Part shown: positions 25,063-41,224 of the stretch, piece after piece | Numbering within the stretch: the first letter of the stretch is position 1 | Layout of the letters: each line of letters opens with the position of its first letter | Position numbers and translations under genes: made by a program | Notes under the pieces: generated by a model | Databases searched by the model: none | Seen by the model: the letters and a program-made list of their open reading frames with translations, nothing else | Told to the model about the DNA's origin: nothing | Assembly: GCA_022578965.1 (NCBI GenBank) | Contig: MU400643.1 | Span: 44,700-108,699 of the forward strand | Direction: 5' to 3' | DNA length: 64,000 bases | Source: Xylaria sp. FL1777 | Taxonomy: Eukaryota > Ascomycota > Sordariomycetes > Xylariales > Xylariaceae

Positions 25063-28000
25063 CTGGCTCGCTTGCTACAACGAAAACATCAATGGCTCGA
25101 GAGGGAGCGTGAAGGAAAGAAGTCTCTCGGTGCGCGGTTTCATGATAGCCTGCTGGCCAGGGCACGGCTTACGGCAGCTGAGTGATGTACATTTGGAGGG
25201 GCAAATTCCAGCCGCAGCAGCAACAGCGGCGAGGCTCCGAGCATCGACAACCGCATCCGACGGCGAAGAGGCGGGCAGGGGGCGGCGGGAGTCGGCACCA
25301 ATCCTCGACGACACACCGGCAGCCAACGTCAACACCAGCGTCGGCGTCGTCTTCGGCTGGGCCGCGGGCGCAAGGTGTCACGACAACGACAACAAGAACC
25401 ACAGGCTTTCAGTCCGTCCACCGTCACCGCAGCAGAGCCGGGCCAATCCAGTACACGCGCGCGCAAAAACAACAGGGACAACGTAGACAACGAAGGACAA
25501 CCTCGACGGCGTCTGGCGGAGGCGTCCCAATGCTATGAAAACAGCTCGAGGTGTAGAGGGACTACCCGTGATTCCATGAGCCGTCTCTTGAGAGAAGATG
25601 GAGCCGATTAACTTTGGCGCCAAACAGGAGTTGAGATGAGAATTGTTGCAAGATACGACCCAGGTAGGTACCTATCTACCTAGGCGGCCGGGCAAAGGAG
25701 TACCTACCTACTATGTAGGTGGGTAGGTACCTTGGCATCAGTGGGCAATGGCGGTGTACTCGATGCTGTATACCACCTGCGCCTAGTGCAATTACCTACC
25801 TACATCCCACTGCATGTAGGTACCTTATGTACCTAGCTACAGTTGCGTTACTTTTAAGATTACGCACATGCCAGTATAATACCTATATGTACCTACATAT
25901 GTACCTACACACCTACCTCAATACGTATGCTACAAGGAGTATACGTATGTAATGTACTAGATATACTAATGGGGCTTAGAATTACATATGTACATATATA
26001 TGTAGGCAGTACATACCTACACTGAACAAGGCGAGCTAATCAATTAGGTACCTACCTACCTCCTTGAGGAAGTGATTGAATGTCAACATTCCTACAGCAG
26101 GTTGCATCTGTAGGCAGGTAGGCATATAATACTACCTACATAAGGCGGTAGGAATACTGTGTACATGTATACTAGTAAATACATATGTATGCAGTACATG
26201 CCCTCACACATCAGGCAACAACTAATATACAGTAAGTCAACTCCTCGAGGTAATGAGAGGGGCTCCTTTTTCTCAGAATTTGGTAATTTTCTATATCAAT
26301 GTCACCGCTGTTGTTTGAGGGGAACATGTAGTACAGGTCGCATGTGCAGAGCAAATTTGTACCTAGTCATACATACTTATCTACCCAATCTAAGGCATCG
26401 TCTTGATAGAAAATTACCTACATACTTTGGTACATGATAGGAAAGATGATTGAGAGAGTGAAATAGGAAACGGTCTAAGAGAGATTATCAATGACTCTCA
26501 GGTAGACGCTACGTGCTCCCATGCACACAGAGAGAACGCAGGCACACAAACATAGTACTACATGGTCAGGTATAAGTAGCAAGTAGCATAACACAAAGTG
26601 AATCCACAACCAATGCTGGAAGAGCCATGCAGTACAACAGTGCCGAATTGCCGGTACTTCCACGTATGCTACGTGGACAAGATATAAGGGACGCATACTT
26701 ATTTGTTAAGTTTACCGGGACTTGTTTACCTCCCAAGTTAACTAGTACCTACTTTTCTTTTCTATTTCCTCTTCCCTGAAAGCTGGCTAACTTTGGCAGT
26801 TTGAAAGTGCTACCTACATCGGTAACAAGATATACCGTTGAATCAAAGGGACTGGAGCCGGTAGCATTGGCCTGCTCATATAAAGTTGTTCCCGCCATAG
26901 TTTTAATGTGATAATAAAAAATAGTGCACCTATAGACGTACACAGATATTCCGTACTCAGATGCAATAACCTCCGAAAGTGGAATGTGCTCTAGATAGGT
27001 ACTATAGCTGGCTATGTGTCTTGGGGTGGCACAGGGGCCAGGCCAGTGAATATATACATAATTATTAGGTTTATTCGTGTTAGAAGTCCACACTTTCTAT
27101 GCCCATCTACCTCGAGTGTCGACGTGTACCTACCTATTTACTCATTACTCACATCCTGCGAGACGTGGTGTTACCAAAGTCGATGCGCAAACTGCAGGCT
27201 CTTTCATATCTCGCATGCCTTTCCCTGTAAGTACAACACACGCTGCAGGGGGGTTCGCAACAGACAAAATTGAGGACAAAGATGAAAGTAAAGATAGTAA
27301 ACATAAATAGAGGCAGAAACTAACCAAAGTCGCCTTGCTAATGAGAAATGGCACCCGCTATACCAGGTAGTCTACAATTTAAGAATCAAGGCAAAGCCTT
27401 GTCATTCATCAGAGGTAGCCGTTGGACTTTGGAAGATACCTGTCAGCTTGTAATTGGTTCATTTCAGCATCTACGTGAGGCTGAAACAGCACTGAATACG
27501 TCGATCGGGTGAGGATGATTGTCTTCTCACCTTACCTAAGAACGATATGACTAGAAACACTCGTCTAATTTGTAATCCAATCCGCGAAGGAGGACCTCGT
27601 GACAGGAGTGATTAATCTACCATAGAATCCATGCGCCAGCGTGACCGCAAAACAACTCCATAACCTTGGGAATATCCTATCTAACGGTCACAATCATAAC
27701 AAGCCTAGCGGATTGGGCAAATAAGAGAACGAAAAAGTAAGATTTAAAAGGGAAAGCGAAGAATCGCCAAGCTTTCCCTGATCAAGCTTCCATCAACGGA
27801 CCACATGCGTCTATGTATAATTCTTAGTGGGGATATCACTATCCACATCAAATTTCTACATGTAGACCATGAATATATGGACCTCGACCTCCATCAGGCT
27901 ATGTAGCAGAAGGACGCGGTGAGTAGTGTGTCTTGTTTCATTCTTCCTTGACATAAAATAGAAATGATACCATAGTGAGTAAGGCATATTTCGGAGTGTA

Positions 28001-28224
28001 GGCAAGGGTTGTGGTGCCGAGGAGGAGAGTACTTCATTATCATCATCACAGGTCACGTTCTCACCATCAAATTTGGATGTCGGTATCGCGAAAAGTTTTG
28101 TTTTGTTCTCCATTGAGAGGGCTTCGGCAATGCCTGGTGCGAAGCCATTCCTGAACTCCTGTAAAAGATGCAGCACAAATAAACATCTTCAGACCTTACC
28201 GGTCCAGCCCCCACTACGTTTTAT
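25063..28224. other. Intergenic region with dense TACCTACC/TAGGTAGG motifs
   Basis: No supported gene. The first 550 bases are GC-rich, purine/CAG-like and are probably promoter and leader of the OGT-like gene. From about 25,660 to 26,180 the sequence is crowded with TACCTACC, its complement and GTAC-centred variants. The segment 26,470-28,200 contains small unsupported frames and presumably the 3' UTR of the Rpl12 gene. Confidence 0.55.
25660..26180. repeat. Cluster of TACCTACC / TAGGTAGG motifs
   Basis: More than a dozen copies of TACCTAC or its complement occur in about 500 bp, often arranged as small palindromes around GTAC or CTAG. Smaller clusters occur at 300-380, 560-590, 1360-1385 and 32,850-32,940. 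They lie only between genes. Function unknown. Confidence 0.7.
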
Positions 28225-29024
<800 letters not shown>

Positions 29025-29716
29025 GATGGTCGGTTGTCGAGGATCAGATGGTCGTGGTTGGTATTGGACGTGTACTTGTGTGATCGCGCCTCAAACCGAA
29101 AAGTTTGGCTAGGAGGTTGTGGAAAATGGTTTGTGGGTTTCACGCCAAGGTAGGGTTGGAAAAGTCCAAGCGATTGACAGTGGGTGGCGCTCTTCGACGG
29201 CCCGGCAGAGCTGTGAGAGATTCTTTGCGGGGAGGGGGGGTTCCTGCCCCACCGCATCTCAGCCTCGGCCTTACAGGTACCTACATACATACATGATAAG
29301 GTACATATAGGTACTTACAGGAGAGTGGATAATTCTATGGCTCAACACAGGTCACCTCAGATCAAGGAAAATTTTAGGAACCTACATGTATATGTATATA
29401 GTGTCATAGCTGGAGCCGACACATTCGTGTATATCTGCGTAGCTAAGTCGCCGTCCTTGTCTTCTTTACATTTGATCAGATTCTTCCCTAGCGAGTACAA
29501 AATTCGTGCTAAAGCAAGGGGTCACAAATTGGGAACCCCCAATCTGAGTGTAGTAACGTCTAGCTCCAGAGGGCACGGCGGGGATAGTTGAAGTCTATAT
29601 GAGCGTTCGGATCTAGTCGTTGGTGCATTCCACGTCTTATCAGCTATCACTACTCCAGTCACACAAGACTCGTTCGACATTTCCGAGGTACTATAGTGTG
29701 AGTCCAAATAGTGTCC
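29025..29716. other. Rpl12 promoter and Sec23 3' region
   Basis: About 690 bp between two minus-strand genes. No gene is seen. It must hold the Rpl12 promoter and the Sec23 3' UTR. I could not identify a specific ribosomal-protein promoter box with confidence. Confidence 0.6.
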
Positions 29717-32433
<2,717 letters not shown>

Positions 32434-32496
32434 GGTGACCAAGAAAAGTCGAAATGGACCTAGACAAGGACCGGTGATCGGCGTCGGTGCTGTGTT

Positions 32497-32539
32497 GGTG
32501 TTGGTGTCGGTGTCGGTGTCGGTGTCAGTGTCAGTGTCG
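32497..32539. repeat. (GGTGTC)n hexanucleotide repeat
   Basis: About seven hexamer units, GGTGTC with GTGTCA variants at the right end. They lie about 65-105 bp upstream of the Sec23 start codon, so probably in its 5' leader. Confidence 0.8.
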
Positions 32540-33245
32540 CTCTAGAGGGTGGTGCGGGATCCAGATGGATGCTAATGCGCAGCGGGCAGTTTTTCAATTC
32601 TCGTGAGTCCACCCTTAAAAGAGTCGCAGAGGCCCTGGCTAGCCGTTGGATGGACAAGATGGTGCAAAGAAGCGCTGTTCGCAGTGCCGAGGTGAATTGT
32701 CTTCGAAGTGGGAGTTTAGCTGGGGTGCACAGGTGGTCACAACTATTACAATTAGTACCTATGTCAGGCTGAACATGTGGAAGGGACAAGTAACCAAGTT
32801 GCCCGCTCACAGCTTCGCGAGACCCACAGTGACAATACCGTAGGACATGTATACTAGGTAGGTAAGCGGAACGTGGGTGGGTACCTACGTAAGGGTACCT
32901 TACTAGGATGTAGGTACCTACCTAGGTATACTACATGCTGCTCTCTGTCTGCCTATCTGATTCTCCTCTACACCATCGATTATTCACAACCGTGTTGTAT
33001 TGATCAGTTCATTGTTCTGACATAGACCATAGATAGGGTATACATAGGTCAACTTTACCTACCTGGTAGTTAGACCTTCTAAGTCGTAGCCCCACATCCA
33101 GTTGCCATAGATTTCGTCTCGCCATGGACATAGCGCTTGAGATGCTCTCCACGATGAACCAGCCATGAGCCCTTTGGTTCAATATCCTCTTGTCAAAAGA
33201 GTGACAACACTTATGTTTAAGTAGGCTATATAAGTACTAGATATC

Positions 33246-33344
33246 ACATTACATTACATTAAACTACATTACATTATACTATATTACATTATACTATATT
33301 ACATTATATTATATTACATTGCATCACATCACATCACATTACAT
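33246..33344. repeat. Degenerate (ACATT)n minisatellite
   Basis: About 100 bp built from ACATT with TATACT and CATCA variants. It ends just before the stop codon of the neighbouring minus-strand gene. Confidence 0.85.
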
Positions 33345-33363
33345 ACGCCCGAATCGTCATGCC

Positions 33364-35259
33364 TCAACGAACATCTATGACTTCTTCCGCGCACAGCTGC
33401 GAGGCATTCATCAACTCACGCATGAGCGGGCCGAGTGTACTGGGGCTATGGCTTCCACCCACCTTCAGCTCTTCCCGAGATTTGTGAGGCATACTCCTCA
33501 GCTCCCGGATAAGCGGGTCAAGGTCTGGCCAGTCCCTAGACTCTTCCGTCTTCCTGGATGGCCCAACATCCGTCGAGACTTCCGGCGCCCCTCCGCTGCC
33601 CGATGCAGGAGAATTGTCGAGCTCCTGTAGAACGGGGTTTGAGGACGTCACACCAGAGGTTTTAAGGGCATTCCTCATCCCCATCGCTCGCGGCTCGATC
33701 CTACTAGGGCTTTGCCAAGTCATCAACGTATTCTCTTTCTCCCCCCGTCGACTGTGCGTGACTCGTCTGGCCTCGGCTTCCATATCAATGACAAAGTCGC
33801 TCATCCTTACTACGTCACCAAAGAAGTATTATATTAGCACCGTCATACAACCCAGGTGAAAGAAATCACGGGACTCACAGCTACTAGATTTGTCATCTAC
33901 CCGCATATCATCAAGAGTTCTGGCCATAGCTTCCAGCAACGGCTTCATAGCGGAAAGCCATGCGTCGTTATTCCTCTCAAGGCGCTTGAGACGCTTTTCG
34001 AGGCTGTCCGTGTTGTTCTGTTCAAGAGGTAGCGGGTCCAGTTCGTTGCTGTACGCTGTCTGTTTCTGAGGCGGGCCAACTGTCTTTGCAACAATGTCCG
34101 TGATCTCCTTCTCTTTTTGTAATTTCTCTCGCATGACTCTTTCTTTGAGCATTGTACTTCGTTGGCCACTTGCCGGTTCTTGTTCTTCCGTGTGCGAAGA
34201 GTGCCACTCCTGGCACCTCGCCGGCGACGTTCGTTCCCGTGGTGTCACAGGGAGGTTGAGCTGCACCAAGGGCAGTGATAGGCGTTTCGATACCTGTCTG
34301 GCTTCAGGCGACATAGGCGGCGTGGGCAATGTCATGAGACTGCGCCGGTTGAACTTGACATCAATCGGGACCGAGGCACTACGCTCAATCGCACCCGTAG
34401 AAGGGTTTCGGCTAATTGTCACAGAAAGAGATTTCTGTCGCAAGTGTGTACCAATCTTGAGCGGTTTCAGCCTCACCCTTGGACTAGATGATTCTAGTCG
34501 CGTCGGAGTCGAGAACCGTAGTGTAGGTGAACCCGGCCGTGACTCAACATCAGCGACCACCATAATAGGGGACATGGTAATTCCACCTGTATGCCAGTGT
34601 GGTGTCGGGGGATAGATCGGCTCAATCTCAGTGGTATGCACCGTAGATATCTTCAATTGAACACTCGACGCACGCAGTACTTCTCTACTAGCCTCTGGCT
34701 GGCTTCGATTATGTAGTGGAAGTTCATTGTGCAAATCGGTAGGTGCCTTGATATCGGTATTCTGAAGAGTTTCGTTAGAAGCCTCACCTGTAGTGATTGC
34801 CATGTTTAGAGTTGATGGACTCCGTATGTCATGGGTGGGAGCTGAACCAGGAGATGGTGAGTCGCGTCCTGGAGGTGAATCAGATTGGAAATAACCTAAA
34901 ACTGGTGAGTCGGCCGCGTCGGCCCGGGATGCGTCGATGTCACGCATTTTATACTCGTGGACTTTGGCCTTCCGTGCCAGGCGTTTTTCGATGATGCCCT
35001 TGGGTTGTGGATTGACCTCGATATCCAGATTTGACGTATTTGAAAGCGGGAAGCTAGGTGCTTCGTGTTCCTCGTGCTTTTCATCGAGATTCGGATTGCT
35101 TGTCTCAGTCAAGCATTCTCCGTCTTTGCCAGTAGCAGTGGTTTTTGTCTGCGCATTCGCGCATCGTTCAGATACCGATGGATCAATAGGCTCTAAAGCG
35201 TGTGATGGTTCGCTATATGTCTTCTGCGCAGTGATAGTCGATTTGCTTTGAGTGCTCAT
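33364..35259 (-). CDS. Hypothetical Ser/Pro-rich protein with a C-terminal coiled coil
   Basis: I do not recognise it. Two exons, 35,259-33,879 and 33,809-33,364, with a 69-bp phase-1 intron, give 608 residues. The acceptor at 33,810 was chosen because the next AG would create a stop. The protein is polar and rich in Ser, Pro, Thr and Glu, with several S-P and T-P pairs that could be proline-directed phosphorylation sites. A helical, heptad-like segment (KRLKRLERNNDAWL and following) lies at about 415-455. No membrane segment, signal peptide or catalytic motif is visible. It is on the same strand as the next upstream gene, 233 bp away. A scaffold or regulatory role is possible but not supported. 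Confidence 0.75.
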
Positions 35260-35492
35260 CTCACTTGCGGACGAGAAGCGAGAGGAATTGCGGGTCGAGG
35301 CAGATTGTCGAGAAGAGTCGGTGGTGGCGGTGAGCCGACTAATTAGCGACCCTCGCTGGCATGCCTCACCCCCACCATAAGATGGAGCTATCGGCGCCTC
35401 GCAGGTTAGTTTATTAGAGTCAGGATAACTCGTCGATCCTTTTGGGGTCAGAATCAGTGACTTTTCTTAGGTATCACAGAATCAGAGGCACG

Positions 35493-37089
35493 CTACAGTT
35501 CAGCTAAAAGAAATATAGTGAGGGACGATTGGATTATCAGCCAAGCCCACCGCTCGTCGAGGTAACGTGCTAGGATGGTGAGAAAAAAAAACAAAAACAT
35601 TTTGCTGACCTTGCTCTGCCTCGCCAAGAGTTTTATCCAATGATGAATCCTGATGCTCGACAGGTGCTGTCAATGGGCGAGATCCCCAAGGCTCATCTAT
35701 CAAGGCAGTGTCCATTTCGGCGGGTATCCCAGAGTGCGTTGGCCTGTCAGACTTCATACACCTGGAGCCCCTCCGTTTCTGCATGACAATTTCATTAAGC
35801 GAGGTCGCGGAAGCTGATAATGACGTAGCGGCACGCCTGCTCGATGTTCGCGGTTGAACCATAGGGTAAGAGCCAATACTATCTGCTATGGACGAAGCAA
35901 TGCTGGCGGGACTGGCAGGAGACGACGGCCGCGACCCTTTGGGAGGAGAAGGGAAGGTCATAGTCGCCAGCATACTCGGAAACCCAGGCGATTCGGGAGC
36001 CAGATTCTCCTTCGGCACGACTAAACTCGGCTGGACATGTATATTCCCGAGTCGTCGGGCGGCTCTACCTGTCGAGCGAGGTGACCCTCTGCTCCCGGGA
36101 GAAACGGTTGGGGACTGCATCCATGTCTCATCCGGTGACTCTTTTGTCGTTAAAGCCATATAGGTTGCCACAGCTTGCTTGGGGCCTTCTTCCGATCGAT
36201 CTACCTCTTCCTCATCCACTGCCACCAGTGGCAAGGTCTGTACCTGTGCCTGTTCCAGGACAGATCCTCTTTGGTAATCCAATATCCTCAACGGAGCTCC
36301 GATAGCATGCTCGCATCCTTCATCAGCGGTGTTTATCATAGCTCTCAAAAGATGATCCGTGCTAACTCTATTTGATAAAGCCCTAGATCGCAAATGTTTT
36401 TCACCGACAGGTCGAGATGTCGGGCGAGGTAAGTTTCTATGATCTCCTGACGCGGTTCCTGTCTCCGTACTCGAAAAGGTTGCCGCTTTTAAGGAGCTCC
36501 TTCCCAGCCGCACTCCGGGACTGGAGGGGGACGACGGTAAGAAGACTGGGTATTGTGATCGAAACCATGGGCCATCAGTACTACCAGCACTTTTCTTTTT
36601 TGATACGGGTGTTGATATCGCGTTGTAGCGGTGGCCCTCTGTCGTAGTACCGGGAATGATATTTCCAGGAAGACACAACTGCAAGGAGATCCTTTGCAAT
36701 TTCATGCGCTTGTTTCGTCTAAGTGACTGCAGGGACCATCTTTTAGGCTCACCAGAGCCCGAGAGCCTGAGACAATCGTCGTGGGTGGTAGTATGGTCAG
36801 GCGATGGCCCGGTTGTTCTCAAAATACTGGACAGCTCACGTAGGGTAGCTAGATCTACCTGCTCGAGTGCCACATTACCAGCGTCATAATCGGCAGGACC
36901 TTGAGTCTGGCCAAGGGCATCAAAAACATTTGACACAGATTTAGACCGAGGAAGACAAGCGCGCCTCCGATTATCTAGTCCTGAAAGGCCGTCTGCTTTG
37001 GCTGGGTGCGGGTGAAAAGATTCATCACCACTCGATAAAGAATGGCGCCGTGGCTGGGGTTGGAGCCGGCGCCGGTTGGCTGGCATCAT
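35493..37089 (-). CDS. Hypothetical Ser-rich protein, 3' end uncertain
   Basis: I do not recognise it. The main frame starts at 37,089 (MMPANRRRLQ) and is Ser/Pro/Arg-rich, probably disordered, with repeated S-P motifs and Ala/Ser tracts near residues 380-430. Two C-termini are possible. Read straight through, the frame ends at 35,500 with 529 residues. If a 40-bp intron (35,609-35,570) is removed, the product has 518 residues, ends at 35,493 and gains the tail RYLDERWAWLIIQSSLTIFLL, a plausible membrane-anchoring helix. The candidate intron is T-rich and has CTCAC as a possible branch site, but it is shorter than every other intron in this window. I favour the spliced form slightly because its end looks like real protein. 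Confidence 0.6.
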
Positions 37090-39182
37090 TGGTGATGGGA
37101 CGTGGAGAAACTATCAGTAGTACAACTACCCAGGCTCGGTTCGTCGATCGCATGACAGGATTGTCCAAGAGGAATACCTTCAAAACATAGTCGCGCCGCT
37201 TCAGGTCGGCTAAGGCAACACTAACATAGCTTTCCAGTATGTAACCGTCTGAGCCAAGTAGACTACAGTACATCAGCGCCCAGCAGGCCAGGGGTAAAGA
37301 ACCGGCGCTGAGCACAGCTGAGGTATGTAAAGAAAGGAGAGTGCGAACTACACTACACTAGAAGAAGCGGGGACGTACAAGTCCCAAGGGGCGAGTTATA
37401 ACAAAAGCCCATTCCAAAGTATAAATATAAGAGGGAATGAGAAGGACAAGGTAGGAAGGGAAACAATCTGCTAGATGCCAAGACCTAGTTATAGATAGAT
37501 TTTCGAATAGAATTAACGCGTCGCGCTTCTTTGTCAACTCCTCGTCTGCCTCTCTATTGCCTATTCTGTCCTTTCTTACCTTTTCGGTACCGTGCTATTC
37601 ATAGTCTCGATTTTGCTTTTTCTTCCGATTTATCACGACTGACTAGAACGTTGCGCGCGGAGATGAGGGCTAGCAACCTAGCCAGTCAAAATTCGATCTA
37701 TTCGTTAGCCTCTCCCCACTTGTTACCAGCGATAGCAACATCGGCGGACGATCAAAATGATCCCAACAGCCCGTTCCTTGCGCTAAAATCCCCAGCTCAT
37801 ACTAGCTGCTAGGTCAGGGATTCTGCGAAGGGGCTGACGTGCATCTGCTGCGTCCACCTATCATCAGTTGTTGCTAGCCTCGGCTAATATCTCTGGTTAA
37901 TAACAAAACGGAAAAGTCGAGCACTAGGTATGTGTAATAGGTAGTACAGTACCGTTGAGCATACTAGTATATCGGAGATTGTTGCGTTCCAATTACATTA
38001 ACATTATAACTGCAACAATCAATAATCAGGTAATATATACTTGAATCGATAGTTTCAAAATACTTAAAGGTTGATCAAACATTTAAACCAGCGTTGAAAA
38101 ATGTTTAAAACAGTATATGTGATATTTATCAACAGTTGATCAACAGTTTACTAACCCCAGCAAGTTTTGCTACGGTAGTTACTATGAGGGACATAACCTT
38201 GGGTTTTAATTGTATTCACATACCAGTTCTTATGCGTACATGTATATGGTTAATATACCATAGGGAATATCTATTATACACCACTTCACGCAGTGATCAC
38301 GGTAAAGACGATAGGAATGTAGATACCGCTTCACATCATGCCACTCCTTCGGGAAGGTACCGGTAGCCTATTCGTGCTTGGCATTCAACGAAGACAGGGG
38401 TAGAGATGCCCAACAAGCCCGACTTCACTGGAGGAGCTTGAACGTGATACTGCCGTACAACCCCAGAGCGTTTTCCCTATGCACATTGGGTAGGGATACA
38501 TGGAGTCACGCTTCATGCTCTGGGAAATGCCAAAGACAACGGGCATGTCTTCGAGATTCATACTTCCCAATGAATATGCCAAAGGGAGGAGCGTGTCGAA
38601 GAGCTATGGTGATTATCGATGAATGATGATGATGGACCAAGTATCTTACCGAAATACCGGTAAATTGTATTATGGCAGATGGGAACTTTCCTATGAAACT
38701 CCTGTTGGAAGTTGTGGTCGGGAATAATACTTTGTTCAGCCAATCAATCACACTTGGCAGTGTGACATATTTATTCCGAAGCAGGCGAGAAGAACCTGCC
38801 GTGCCATCCAGTAGCAGCGGTAGCATTGTACCCTTCGACGTTCCCGTGGTAGCACCGAGGCACCCAGAGGAACGATAAAGATTAATATGTTCGGATATCG
38901 CGCCAGTCCGACCTCAGTCGCGTTTTATATACCGCTACTTAAATCCCGCGACGCCTTCTCCGCCCACCCCCTTCAGTATCTCACTGTCAATGAGGGATGA
39001 TGGTGTTTCCTCTTCAACATTGATTACAGAATGGTCCAATATTTCACGCCAGTCAAGTCTAACATCTTGTCATATATACATAGTCCCCCAGTCTAAATAA
39101 ACGCCACCGGAGACTCGATTATCAAGCCATTCTCTAAGTTGTCTAGTCGACAAGAGAGGCAGCAGTGCATATACACGTGAAT
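37090..39182. other. Intergenic region between divergent genes
   Basis: About 2.1 kb between a minus-strand and a plus-strand gene, so it holds both promoters. A 93-codon plus-strand frame at 37,531-37,812 and overlapping frames on both strands at 38,378-38,878 show no recognisable motif. The second area has a coding-like look on both strands and could be a decayed gene, but no model could be built. Confidence 0.5.
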
Positions 39183-40874
39183 ATGTCAAATCCCTGGAGT
39201 TTAGCTAACATGATCGAAGAGAAAAAGCTCAAGGTAACTACTCCCTTCGTGTTAGTTGCACCTAGCGAGGTCCTCACCAACTAACGAGCACCGCTAGAGC
39301 ACATTCGTGGTAGCCAGTCTCTGTTCCACTCTTATCAATACCTTCACCGCGTCTATCAATCTATGGGACCGTGTAAGCGAGAGGCGAAAACAGAAAAAAA
39401 AAGACTCGAAACAGGTTACAGCACCTCATCTCTTTCGACGAGTCACCTTGCTAATAACAACACAGGATGATGAGATCCGTAAGCTCAAGGAGCAAGTCGC
39501 TCAAACAGACAGGCACAGTCAGAAGCCGGGGGCTGATAGCCATCACCGGGTCTATGACAACAAAGATACTGGTGACAATGATGGCGAGGCTTTGAGCCGT
39601 TCTTTGGAGAGGTCTGAAACCCTTGTTAGAAGAGAATACAATGATGGTGCGGGACGCCTAGGCAAACGTTTTGCAATGGGCGATCGTAAGTCAATCTAGA
39701 GATTCAATGCCCAGTTATCTGCGACCTAACTTTATCGAAAGTCATAACGGAGAATCAGCTCCAAGCCCAGATTATCACTCGTATGTGGGCGTATTTATTT
39801 ATCACGGGTTTTTGCTACAAGTGAAGCTATCATAGCAACGTACATATTATCGGTTTCTGCCCAGGGACAAGGGAGCTCTGGTTGAATATAAGATATCTGC
39901 TAATCACAGGTGTCTATAGTACAGCGTACGGTTATCGATGTTTGTATGTGCCAGATACGAGTTATATCACAAGTATCTTATTTCCGCGTGGAGTCACGGC
40001 GTTGTAGTCCCCGTCATCTAAGGGGCCCTATCGCGCCGCATGTGAAAGGAAGAAGGGTTTCGTTTTAGTAGACTTCTGTTGTACTTTACCCCGAAGACTG
40101 ACGTGATCGAGCAGTACAGGAAGCCCTAGTAAATCGTCAATCATTATCCCATGGTGACGTGCAACGACTCATTGCGGCCTCGTTGGCAGCTCGTAACGGA
40201 TCCCTCGATGCACTACGCCAACAGTACCAGCGTCTAAGTTTCAAGGCTCATCCGCAGCCCCGAACTCTAAGTGGTTCGAGTCATTATACTTCCGATGTTG
40301 GAGCTGGAGAGCTCTTTTGTAAGTATAGTCTGACACTACAGAATATATCCGGGATGCCACTGTCGGCGTCGTTCGCGCCGGGGGGTGATGGTCACTGCCC
40401 TTCCTGTGGGATTCAACTAGACCCAGAGACACCAGACACTTATTGGCATATTGAGAAAAGGGTGCCAACAAATACGCAGTTTGAGAACGAAGACTCCGTG
40501 AAAGGATACCATTTCGACCTAGGGCAGCGATTTATAGTGAAATGTCACACTGAGAGGGGAGAATAGTAAGTGACTTGCCCAGCGTTTTCCCCAAAGCAAC
40601 CAACGAGCAATTTTGTCCGCCAGATGTATATTGTTAAAACCGCTGGTAAATTCTTGTTGCTGATACGGGGTAATCTAGCGCTTGTGTGCTGTGCAGGAGG
40701 CACGGCGACGTTGATGTCGTCTGTAGAAGTGTCCCAACACTAGTGAACCACGTGAGCAAGGAACATACAATTTGGGAACTAGACACAGAACCCGACCTAA
40801 AGAAAGGGGTAGACTTTCTAAGAACACTGCCGCCGCCACCGGGCCAGGACAAACGGCATAGGATAACACACTAG
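39183..40874 (+). CDS. Hypothetical Cys/His zinc-finger-like protein, seven exons
   Basis: I do not recognise the family. Exons 39,183-39,233, 39,298-39,414, 39,466-39,685, 39,742-39,780, 39,920-39,943, 40,115-40,565 and 40,679-40,874 give 365 residues. Two exons are tiny (39 and 24 bases). They are supported because they join into a continuous helix around residues 125-185. The N-terminal half is charged and helical. The C-terminal half has C245-x2-C248, C294-H295 and C303-x2-C306 followed by H325 and H330, so one or two zinc sites are likely. Intron 2 (51 bp) has no in-frame stop, so a form retaining it would read through with 17 extra residues. The gene ends about 190 bp before the AT-rich block and shows no mutation damage itself. 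A nucleic-acid or protein-binding role is only inferred from the Cys/His pattern. Confidence 0.7.
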
Positions 40875-41224
40875 CACCTCTTGTCAGATTTAGCACTGTA
40901 GATTTAGTCACATGATAATGTCAAGGGCACTTTTATTGTTGTTTTTGTTGGATTCAGCAGCTATGTGGCACTAAGCGCTATATAGTACATATTGTCAGAT
41001 ATAAGTGATGGCATATAACATTGGGTTCATTGGTTGTATTGATCGTGTGTGTTGTTTATGTTATGTAGACATAACTAGCAAGCTACGTAGATTTTATATA
41101 AAGGCCCTTGTTTTTTTAATATAAGTTTATCTTTAAATATTTATTAATTAAGTAATTTAGCTTAAAATATAATTTTTTATATTATTATTATTTATTATTA
41201 TTAATAATTTATTATATTACTTTA

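Larger units (their letters stand above)
32434..33363. other. Sec23 upstream region with two microsatellites
   Basis: About 930 bp without a gene. It contains a GGTGTC hexamer repeat at about 32,497-32,539 in the Sec23 leader/promoter, TACCTACC motifs at 32,850-32,940, and an ATTAC/ATACT array at 33,246-33,344. Confidence 0.6.

Noticed and set aside
24782..25165. Frame rich in Thr/Pro/Ala overlapping the OGT-like exon 1
   Set aside because: It is the triplet-repeat region read in another phase.
37531..37812. 93-codon plus-strand frame
   Set aside because: Low-quality start, compositionally ordinary, no motif; more likely leader or spacer DNA.
38378..38878. Possible decayed gene with coding-like frames on both strands
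   Set aside because: No exon chain with good splice sites could be joined, and no family was recognised, so it is mentioned only in the intergenic entry.
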